Source: a virus. From it: 35,344 nt of DNA. The notes beneath the pieces are model-generated. The model made no database searches. It saw nothing but the letters and a program-made list of their open reading frames with translations, and had not been told where the DNA came from. The stretch lies in the IMG/VR virus record IMGVR_UViG_3300025108_000182, positions 1 through 35,344 of that record; one strand, written 5' to 3'. The position numbers were made by a program, and so were the translations under genes. Shown here piece after piece: positions 30,065 through 35,344 of the stretch (positions within the stretch are counted from its first letter, which is position 1; every line of letters starts with the position of its first letter).

Positions 30065-30289
30065 ATGGCGAATACTACATTTTCAGGTCCAGTGACCTCA
30101 ACCAACGGTTTCATTGGTGATATCGTTGTTCCAACATACACAGTTGCAAACGCACCTTCAGCTTCAGCGGCTGGCGCAGGTACAGTTGTGTTTGTTTCAA
30201 ACGGCGCAGCAGGTGCAGCAATTTTGGCTTTCTCTGACGGAACAAACTGGAAGCGTTCTGACACTGGTGCTACAATCGCAGCATCGTAA
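30065..30289 (+). CDS. Small virion-associated protein, 74 aa
   Basis: The protein MANTTFSGPVTSTNGFIGDI... is rich in Ala, Gly, Thr and Val and ends 'LAFSDGTNWKRSDTGATIAAS'. The pattern 'FSGPVxSxNGFxG' recurs, from memory, in small structural proteins of marine phages, and 'FSDGTNWKR' is a fibre-like ending. There is no signal peptide. It is the first gene after the new promoter and the structured leader, so it may be strongly expressed and under translational control. Confidence 0.75.
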   Translation: MANTTFSGPVTSTNGFIGDIVVPTYTVANAPSASAAGAGTVVFVSNGAAGAAILAFSDGTNWKRSDTGATIAAS

Positions 30290-30300
30290 GGAGGTGAAGC

Positions 30301-30489
30301 ATGAGTGATCGGTTTCAACCTCCAAGCAAAGAAGAACTAGCAGCTCGAGGAATCGGTGTTGTTAAAGTTCGTGCACGAAAAGAAGACGGCACGCTTAAAG
30401 CGGATGATCCTTCTACACCTGATGTAAATGAGGCGTGGGAAGAAAAACCAGCTAAAAAACGTGGTCGTCCTTCAAAAAAGAAGGATTAG
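30301..30489 (+). CDS. Small protein with AT-hook-like tail, 62 aa
   Basis: The start has a very strong AAGGAGG. The C-terminus KPAKKRGRPSKKKD carries an RGRP core flanked by lysines, as in AT-hooks that bind the minor groove of A/T-rich DNA. The first half is unremarkable (MSDRFQPPSKEELAARGIGV). It may package with or condense DNA; that is inference. Confidence 0.75.
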   Translation: MSDRFQPPSKEELAARGIGVVKVRARKEDGTLKADDPSTPDVNEAWEEKPAKKRGRPSKKKD

Positions 30490-30492
30490 CAT

Positions 30493-30768
30493 ATGTCTTC
30501 TGATGTATTAACCAAGCGTGTAACTGGTACGGGTTCGTTGGCTGTAGGCCCAGCGCGAGTACGTCAGGTACAAGTTTTAACAAGCAGCGGTGGCGCAGGA
30601 CGCCTTACACTTACTAATGGTAGTGGTGGCACAACTGTATTAGACCTAGATTTTCTGGCTTCTGATTCGCACTCTGTAAATATCCCTGATGACGGTATTC
30701 GTTGTAGTTCAGACGTGTATGTTTCTGCGGCTACAAACATCACTGCCATCACGTTTTTCTACAGTTAG
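30493..30768 (+). CDS. Small beta-rich phage protein, 91 aa
   Basis: A Gly/Ser/Thr/Val-rich sequence, with strands 'ARVRQVQVLTSSGGAGRLTL' and 'NITAITFFYS'. It has no cysteines except one near the end, no membrane segment and no known motif. It looks like a minor virion or neck protein. It follows the 62-aa gene after 3 bp. Confidence 0.7.
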   Translation: MSSDVLTKRVTGTGSLAVGPARVRQVQVLTSSGGAGRLTLTNGSGGTTVLDLDFLASDSHSVNIPDDGIRCSSDVYVSAATNITAITFFYS

Positions 30769-30777
30769 GAGCGTGTT

Positions 30778-31086
30778 ATGCGGGCATATTATAAAAAAGG
30801 TGGGGGCGTAAAATCTCCCGCTTGGACTCGCAAAGAGGGTAAAAGTGAGTCTGGTGGACTGAACGCTAAAGGCGTTGCCAGCTATCGAAAAGCTAATCCC
30901 GGCAGTAAATTAAAGACCGCGGTTACTACAAAACCCAGTAAACTTAAAAAAGGCTCTAAAGCCGCCAATCGGCGGAAGTCTTTTTGTGCCCGTATGAAGG
31001 GCATGAAGAAGCGCAATACGAGCGCAAAAACTGCAAACGACCCCGATAGTCGTATAAACAAGAGCTTACGGAAGTGGAATTGTTAG
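30778..31086 (+). CDS. Basic DUF6321-like protein, 102 aa
   Basis: The sequence pattern 'SPAWTRKEGKSESGGLNAKG', 'ASYRKANPGSKLK', 'RRKSFCARMKGMKKR' and the end 'RINKSLRKWNC' agrees with the DUF6321 family as I remember it from marine phages. It is strongly positive, probably binding nucleic acid or packaged in the virion. The opening MRAYYKKGGG matches the first residues of other mini-proteins in this block. The start has AGGAGCGTGTT before ATG. Confidence 0.8.
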   Translation: MRAYYKKGGGVKSPAWTRKEGKSESGGLNAKGVASYRKANPGSKLKTAVTTKPSKLKKGSKAANRRKSFCARMKGMKKRNTSAKTANDPDSRINKSLRKWNC

Positions 31087-31212
31087 ATGGCTATCAGTCG
31101 TACGCAGATGAAGAAACAAATTCAATCGTCTCCTTCTAAACTATCGCAACAGCGTAAGAAAGAGGCCGCGAAAAAACGAAAAAAGGAACTTAATGCCTTA
31201 CCTAACAAGTAG
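31087..31212 (+). CDS. Basic mini-protein, 41 aa
   Basis: An ATG follows directly after the stop of the DUF6321-like gene. The peptide MAISRTQMKKQIQSSPSKLS ends KKRKKELNALPNK with TAG at 31210-31212. 'MAISRxQMxxQI' short basic proteins are common in marine and other phages. It overlaps the next gene's start by 20 bp. Role unknown. Confidence 0.7.
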   Translation: MAISRTQMKKQIQSSPSKLSQQRKKEAAKKRKKELNALPNK

Positions 31213-31873
31213 TATTCCGTATTTCAAAGCATGGGTGCGGAGGGAGTATACGAAAAATTTAGAAGGTTATCACGGAGAGTTTTTACACGCTATGGTCGTT
31301 GCCGTAACTACAATGCCTAATCGGACGTTGAGCTTCCAAGTGATATTCACTGGGTGCGAGTCTGATGACACCGATGAACCTAATGTTCATGGTGGAGCTA
31401 TGTGGGCACGTCTACCGCTCACGGCTCTTGTTGCTGACACTCCGCTTGAAGAATGGCCTACAGAGCTTCCCGCTTATTTAGCACAGCCTTGGGATTGTAT
31501 GTCTCATACGCACAGTGTGTATAAGATAGAACGTGCATCCCCTGCACCGTGGATAGCTAAAGTAGATGGCGAGTTTTACCCTGCCAAGTATTATTTTACC
31601 GTGGACTATACTGATAATGAAGTGGCTGACGACCCAGCACAACACAAGCAAAGTCATATACTTGAGTTGTTAGACGCTGGAGAGTACACAGGTAACATAG
31701 TAGCATTACCAAATAATCGGGTTCGCGTTACGCACCCTGCATGGTTTGAAACAGGCCAAGGTGCCCCAGACTTCAAACCAAACCAACATACTTATAACTC
31801 AAAAGAAGATGTAGATTACGTATGGGATACTGAAAGAGTGTTCAACAATCTTTACAAGGAGACAGATCAATGA
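31193..31873 (+). CDS. Conserved phage protein, 226 aa
   Basis: MPYLTSSIPYFKAWVRREYT opens a compact alpha/beta protein with a beta-rich middle ('RTLSFQVIFTGCESDDTDEP', 'WARLPLTALV') and 'QPWDCMSHTHSVYKIER' near the centre. I recall homologues in cyanophages and other marine phages, annotated as hypothetical. No catalytic residue set is obvious. Overlapping starts at both ends show tight coupling to its neighbours. A virion or neck role is inferred from position. Confidence 0.78.
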   Translation: MPYLTSSIPYFKAWVRREYTKNLEGYHGEFLHAMVVAVTTMPNRTLSFQVIFTGCESDDTDEPNVHGGAMWARLPLTALVADTPLEEWPTELPAYLAQPWDCMSHTHSVYKIERASPAPWIAKVDGEFYPAKYYFTVDYTDNEVADDPAQHKQSHILELLDAGEYTGNIVALPNNRVRVTHPAWFETGQGAPDFKPNQHTYNSKEDVDYVWDTERVFNNLYKETDQ

Positions 31874-32232
31874 TGAAGAAAAAAGGTTACAAAGCAGGCG
31901 GCAAGATGCCTAAAAAGAAAATGGGCGGCGCACCTATGAACTCACCACGCCCTAGAATGCGCCCAAGCAGCGCACCTATGAGTTCGCCACGCCCTAGAAT
32001 GCGCCCAAAAGGTATGGATGCTACTCCAGAAGAAATTGCAGCGTTAGAGCGTGGCAACCGTATGCAAATGATGGAAGGCCGTGAAAACGAAGAAATTCGT
32101 AAAGGCGAAGCCGCTATGAAAAAAATGAAGGGCATGAAAGCTGGTGGTATGGCTAAGAAAGGTTACAAAAAAGGTGGCAAAATTCGTGGTTACGGCTTGG
32201 CTCGTGGCGGCAAAGTTTGCAAGATGCGCTAA
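31870..32232 (+). CDS. Lys/Gly-rich GGK-motif protein with internal repeats, 120 aa
   Basis: The start overlaps the previous stop (ATGA). The motif KKGYKxGGK occurs near the start and again near the end (KKGYKKGGKIRGYGLARGG). Between them a 14-aa repeat (PMxSPRPRMRP) is present twice, followed by an acidic helical stretch. It is strongly basic overall and probably disordered. Likely virion-associated or DNA-binding; the function is unknown. Confidence 0.78.
   Translation: MMKKKGYKAGGKMPKKKMGGAPMNSPRPRMRPSSAPMSSPRPRMRPKGMDATPEEIAALERGNRMQMMEGRENEEIRKGEAAMKKMKGMKAGGMAKKGYKKGGKIRGYGLARGGKVCKMR
31929..32012 (+). repeat. 42-bp tandem repeat, two units
   Basis: Two adjacent 42-bp units starting CGCACCTATG code for the 14-aa PMxSPRPRMRP repeat. 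Differences between units are few and partly silent, so the copy is under coding constraint or recent. Confidence 0.85.
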
Positions 32233-32399
32233 TGCGTAGGTATTACAAATCAGGCGGTAAAATATGTTCCAAGGGTAAGTCTTGGGCTAAACGTACGTTT
32301 GATACTTATCCTAGCGCTTACGCTAATATGGCTGCATCTAAGTATTGCAAAGACCCTAATTATGCTAAAGGTAGCAAGAACAAAAAGAAGAAAAGCTGA
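32232..32399 (+). CDS. Small basic GGK-motif protein, 55 aa
   Basis: The ATG at 32232 overlaps the stop of the 120-aa gene (TAATG) and gives MRRYYKSGGKICSKGKSWAK. An upstream TTG in frame is less likely. 'WAKRTFDTYPSAYANMAASK' and 'YCKDPNYAK' follow, a pattern I know from small conserved phage proteins of unknown role. Three cysteines may bind metal. The ending KGSKNKKKKS is basic. Confidence 0.8.
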   Translation: MRRYYKSGGKICSKGKSWAKRTFDTYPSAYANMAASKYCKDPNYAKGSKNKKKKS

Positions 32400-32728
32400 T
32401 GGGTGAACTAAAAAAATGGCGGGACCAAGACTGGGTTAGGGTTGGTACTGACGGCAAGATAAAAGGCGCGTGTGGGACTTCTAAAGATAAGAAGAACCCA
32501 GATCGTTGTTTACCGCGTAGTAAAGCTAATAGTCTGAGCAAGGGCGAACGTGCTACTACAGCTAAGAAAAAGAAGCGCGAAGGCGCTAAAGGCAAGACTG
32601 TAGTAAAAAACACAAAAGCTGCTACAGTAAAGTTAGCAGGTGGCGGGTTAGCTCGCCGTAAACGTGATATTGCTCGTGGGTGTGGGGCTGTCATGGAAGA
32701 TAGACGTAAAGCTACGTTGTACACTTAG
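32399..32728 (+). CDS. Basic phage protein with RGCGAVM tail, 109 aa
   Basis: The N-terminus 'ELKKWRDQDWVRVGTDGKIK' and 'ACGTSKDKKNPDRCLPRSKA' form a Cys-containing basic domain that recurs in marine phages. The C-terminus 'GGGLARRKRDIARGCGAVM' plus DRRKATLYT matches a recurrent tail motif of small phage proteins. It has two Cys in the core and is very basic. Possible RNA- or DNA-binding virion component. The ATG overlaps the previous stop. Confidence 0.8.
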   Translation: MGELKKWRDQDWVRVGTDGKIKGACGTSKDKKNPDRCLPRSKANSLSKGERATTAKKKKREGAKGKTVVKNTKAATVKLAGGGLARRKRDIARGCGAVMEDRRKATLYT

Positions 32729-32737
32729 GAGATTGTT

Positions 32738-33427
32738 ATGGCCACATCGGGCACCACAGCGTTTAATATGGACTTCACGGAGATCGCGGAAGAAGCGTGG
32801 GAACGTGCAGGACGTGAGATGCGTTCGGGGTATGATTTACGCACTGCTAGGCGCTCTATGAATTTAATGACTATTGAGTGGCAGAACCGTGGCATTAACA
32901 TGTGGACGATTGATTCTGGCACAGTAAACCTTGTTGATGGTACTTCTAGGTACGCGTTACCAGCCGATACCATTGATTTGCTTGAACACCAAATACGTAC
33001 CAACAACGGTAATCCCTCGACACAATCTGACCTAACTATAAGCAGAATAAGTGTAAGCACGTACGCAGCTATACCTAACAAGTTAACACAAGGGCGTCCT
33101 ATACAGCTCTACGTGGAACGATTAAGAGATGCGCCGCATGTAAATGTGTGGCCTGTACCAGACAATAACGACTACGTACTGTATTACTGGCGTATGCGCC
33201 GTATCGAAGACGCAGGAGCAGGAGCACAGACAGCGGACATGAACTTCCGTTTCTTCCCGTGTCTCGTTGCTGGATTAGCTTATCACATTGCTATGAAAGT
33301 CCCTGAGTTAGTTGATCGTATACCAATGTTAAAAGCTGTTTACGACGAACAGTTTGAGATGGCTGCAAGTGAAGATCGAGAAAAGACAGCGGCACGTTTT
33401 GTGCCTCGAATTGCTAGGATTGGCTAA
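32738..33427 (+). CDS. Head-to-tail adaptor, P22 gp4-like
   Basis: The protein is 229 aa. Helical N-terminal part 'DFTEIAEEAWERAGREMRSG', 'ARRSMNLMTIEWQNRGINMW' and then 'RYALPADTIDLLEHQIRTNN' fit gp4-type tail accessory proteins, which attach under the portal and close the packaged head. A long central beta stretch 'VNVWPVPDNNDYVLYYWRMR' follows. It supports a short-tailed podovirus layout with the long portal. The start has GGAGATTGTT. Confidence 0.85.
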   Translation: MATSGTTAFNMDFTEIAEEAWERAGREMRSGYDLRTARRSMNLMTIEWQNRGINMWTIDSGTVNLVDGTSRYALPADTIDLLEHQIRTNNGNPSTQSDLTISRISVSTYAAIPNKLTQGRPIQLYVERLRDAPHVNVWPVPDNNDYVLYYWRMRRIEDAGAGAQTADMNFRFFPCLVAGLAYHIAMKVPELVDRIPMLKAVYDEQFEMAASEDREKTAARFVPRIARIG

Positions 33428-33792
33428 TGGGTACTAGGTTCGCCTCTTCTCAAAAGGTTAACGCACTCTGCGATGTGTGTGGGTTTCAGTACAAGCTACG
33501 GGAACTTCGTAACCTGTTTGTTAAGGGACGAGATACAAATATAAAGGCATGCCGCGAGTGTTGGAGTCCTGATCAGCCGCAGTTACGGTTAGGTGAGTTT
33601 CCTGTAAATGACCCACAGGCTATACGCGATCCACGCCCTGATCAAAGTTTAGGGCCGTCAGGAGACTATAGTAGTCGTGGTATTCAATGGGGTTGGAACC
33701 CTGTTGGTGGAGGTGATGACCCATTTGGGCTTACACCTAACGATTTAGTAGGTACTGGTCAGGTAGGCCAAGTTACCATAAGTATAACATAG
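33427..33792 (+). CDS. Structural-region protein with CxxC knuckles, 121 aa
   Basis: Two cysteine pairs (ALCDVCGF and KACRECWSPD) about 30 residues apart suggest a zinc knuckle in the first half. The second half is Gly/Pro-rich and ends 'GTGQVGQVTISIT'. Homologues follow gp4-like genes in marine phages as I recall. It overlaps the adaptor stop by one base (TAATG). Role unknown. Confidence 0.75.
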   Translation: MGTRFASSQKVNALCDVCGFQYKLRELRNLFVKGRDTNIKACRECWSPDQPQLRLGEFPVNDPQAIRDPRPDQSLGPSGDYSSRGIQWGWNPVGGGDDPFGLTPNDLVGTGQVGQVTISIT

Positions 33793-33802
33793 GAGATGAA
33801 TA

Positions 33803-33985
33803 ATGGCTAAGAAACTAAACAAAGGTTTAACAGCTTTAAAGAAAAAAAGACCTGATGTCGTTACACAAATGGGTTTTAAAAAAGGTGGTATGACCAAAAA
33901 AGGTTATGCCAAAGGTGGTAAAATCAAGGTACGCGGTACAGGCGCAGCTACCAAGGGTTTGTACGCACGGGGGCCAATGGCGTAA
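33803..33985 (+). CDS. Lys/Gly-rich GGK-motif mini-protein, 60 aa
   Basis: Two linked motifs, 'GFKKGGMTKKGYAKGGKIKV', are followed by 'KGLYARGPMA'. The Shine-Dalgarno AGGAGATGAATA precedes the ATG. It belongs with the other GGK-motif proteins in this block. Function unknown. Confidence 0.75.
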   Translation: MAKKLNKGLTALKKKRPDVVTQMGFKKGGMTKKGYAKGGKIKVRGTGAATKGLYARGPMA

Positions 33986-33988
33986 GTT

Positions 33989-34618
33989 ATGAATTATACC
34001 GAGCTGAAAACTAACATTGAAGACATCTGCGAGAACTCGTTTACAGATGACCAGCTCGCTATGTTCACACAGCAGGCTGAACAGAAAATATATAACTCAG
34101 TGCAAATACCTGCGCTGCGTAAAAACGTGGCAGGTACGTTAACGGCGAGTAATAAGTATTTGTCTTCACCCGCAGATTTTTTATATAGCTACAGCCTTGC
34201 TGTGGTAGATGATAGTGGTGTGTATCATTATCTTCTTAACAAAGATGTCAACTTCATGCGAGAAGCATACCCTAATCCAACATCAGAGGGGTTACCAAAA
34301 CACTATGCTTACTTTGACGACGACACAATTATCCTCGGACCTACCCCAGACAGCGCCTACACAATGGAGTTACATTATGGATATTATCCTCAATCCATCG
34401 TTGTGGCTAACAATACATGGCTTGGGGACGAGTTTGATTCTGCTCTACTTAACGGTGCGCTTATCGAAGCGATACGATTCATGAAGGGGGAACAAGACAT
34501 TGTTGCAATGTACGAAAAGCTGTACTTGCAGGCAATAACGCTGTTGAAGGGACTCGGAGACGGCAAATTACGTGAAGACGCATATCGCTCGGGACAATTC
34601 CGAGTGCCAGTAAGTTAA
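33989..34618 (+). CDS. Phage adaptor/neck protein, 209 aa
   Basis: The pattern 'NYTELKTNIEDICENSFTDD', 'QAEQKIYNSVQIPALRKNV', 'YLSSPADFLYSYSLAVVDDS' and 'YLLNKDVNFMREAYPNPTSE' is one I recognise from neck or adaptor proteins of short-tailed marine phages. It is mostly helical and has no enzyme motif. It probably joins the neck ring that includes the gp4-like protein. The gap to the previous gene is 3 bp. Confidence 0.8.
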   Translation: MNYTELKTNIEDICENSFTDDQLAMFTQQAEQKIYNSVQIPALRKNVAGTLTASNKYLSSPADFLYSYSLAVVDDSGVYHYLLNKDVNFMREAYPNPTSEGLPKHYAYFDDDTIILGPTPDSAYTMELHYGYYPQSIVVANNTWLGDEFDSALLNGALIEAIRFMKGEQDIVAMYEKLYLQAITLLKGLGDGKLREDAYRSGQFRVPVS

Positions 34619-34628
34619 GGAGACAGAA

Positions 34629-35066
34629 ATGGCAATTACACAGGCAATGTGTACATCCTTCAAAGTCGCTCTATTAGACGGCGAGATGGATTTTAGCAGT
34701 AACACATCACAAACTTTTAAGATCGCTTTATATACAAGTTCAGCTACATTAGGTGCAGCTACAACAGCGTATGCAACGACGAACGAGGTATCAGGTACAG
34801 GATACACTGCAGGAGGTAATACACTTACTATCTCTGCTAATCCTGCATCATCAGGTACTACGGCGTTCTTGGACTTCGCAGATACTACGTGGACTGACGC
34901 CACAATTACAGCTCGGGGAGCGTTGATTTACAAAGTCGGCGGTACAAATCCTGCGGTTGCTGTGCTCGACTTTGGAGCAGATAAAACTTCTACAGCGGGT
35001 GACTTTCAAGTTCAGTTCCCCACAGCGGACGCTACAAACGCTATTGTACGTATCGCTACTCCGTAA
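34629..35066 (+). CDS. Tail/virion structural protein, 145 aa
   Basis: A Thr/Ala/Gly-rich beta protein (MAITQAMCTSFKVALLDGEM, 'TFKIALYTSSATLGAATTAY', 'TISANPASSGTTAFLDFADT') of the kind found in neck or tail genes of marine phages. It has no membrane segment. The Shine-Dalgarno is AAGGAGACAGAA. Exact virion position unknown. Confidence 0.75.
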   Translation: MAITQAMCTSFKVALLDGEMDFSSNTSQTFKIALYTSSATLGAATTAYATTNEVSGTGYTAGGNTLTISANPASSGTTAFLDFADTTWTDATITARGALIYKVGGTNPAVAVLDFGADKTSTAGDFQVQFPTADATNAIVRIATP

Positions 35067-35075
35067 GGTGGCTAG

Positions 35076-35344
35076 ATGCCGTCTTCAGTAGAATATATAG
35101 GTTGGGGTTCAGGTGCTTGGGGCCAAACGGCTTGGGGCACTAGCCTAACTATTGTCTCTGTTGATGGTGTAGCCGCCGAAGGTGCTATTGGGTCTGTATC
35201 GGTTGATGCGGAAGCTAATGTAGTAGTCACGGGCGTAGAAGCCGATGGACACGTAAATGTTGTAGGTATTGACGCCGAGGCGGATGTACTTGTTCAGGCT
35301 GTTCGCGCAGTAGGTGAAATCGGTACAGTCACGGTTAGCGCTGC
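35076..35344 (+). CDS. Repetitive tail-type protein, N-terminal part (runs off window)
   Basis: The ATG at 35076 follows AAGGTG at 6 nt. The peptide begins MPSSVEYIGWGSGAWGQTAW and then repeats a Val/Asp/Ala/Gly pattern (VDGVAAEGAIGSVSVDAEAN, VVVTGVEADGHVNVVGIDAE) to the window end, with no stop seen. Such Gly-Trp openings and short beta repeats occur in tail fibre or tail-associated proteins of marine phages. The 3' end lies outside the window. Confidence 0.7.
   Translation, partial: MPSSVEYIGWGSGAWGQTAWGTSLTIVSVDGVAAEGAIGSVSVDAEANVVVTGVEADGHVNVVGIDAEADVLVQAVRAVGEIGTVTVSA

Overview
The window is a piece of a tailed double-stranded DNA phage genome. It has no host genes, rRNA or tRNA that I can see. 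The head genes follow the order of a P22-like podovirus: small terminase, large terminase, very long portal, scaffold, major capsid protein, gp4-like adaptor. Several small proteins match, from memory, families common in marine phages (PLxRFG-type giant virion protein, GroES-like co-chaperonin, DUF6321-like and DUF6378-like proteins, Lys/Gly-rich mini-proteins). An uncultured marine phage is therefore the best reading. The host cannot be fixed from sequence alone. No integrase, repressor, lysis gene or RNA polymerase is visible. Layout: (1) 1-2811 (+) is the C-terminal part of a giant virion protein that runs in from outside the window. It converges on the leftward block at a terminator near 2816-2837. 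(2) 2884-20035 (-) is one long, tightly packed leftward block of DNA-metabolism genes. In transcription order it holds a zinc-ribbon protein, a DUF3150-like protein, a MoxR-type AAA+ ATPase, a Myb/SANT-like protein, a HExxH plus von Willebrand A protein, several unknowns, a VRR-NUC nuclease, small HTH proteins, a family A DNA polymerase, a Cas4/RecB-like nuclease, an HNH-like mini-protein, an SNF2 helicase, an HTH protein, a gp2.5-like SSB, and an AEP primase fused to a helicase. Neighbours usually overlap by ATGA or TAATG, and most genes have GGAG Shine-Dalgarno sequences. A consensus-like sigma70 promoter at 20138-20166 drives the block. (3) 20036-20799 is non-coding and packed with repeats, two leftward terminators and a possible small RNA. 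It is the best candidate for a control region or origin. (4) 20800-21339 (-) is a stand-alone unknown gene. (5) 21340-21687 is a divergent promoter region. (6) 21688-35344 (+) is the late block: packaging, capsid, a terminator plus promoter plus structured leader after the capsid gene, then neck and tail genes. It runs off the right edge inside a repetitive tail-type gene. The late block probably continues beyond the right edge and ends with the giant protein seen at the left edge, so the window is likely part of a circularly permuted map. The most striking unexplained signal is an 18-bp palindrome (TTTAGGGAAATCCCTAAA on the minus strand). It is present in ten copies between 8.9 and 21.5 kb, mostly just upstream of the ribosome binding sites of leftward genes, and resembles a stoperator or operator network. 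In the control region it is twice joined, at a constant 6-bp distance, to a second palindrome (GATACTGGTATC). Other leads are the DUF3150-like/MoxR/metallopeptidase-VWA cassette, the pseudoknot-like leader at 29976-30064, and the family of GGK-motif mini-proteins.
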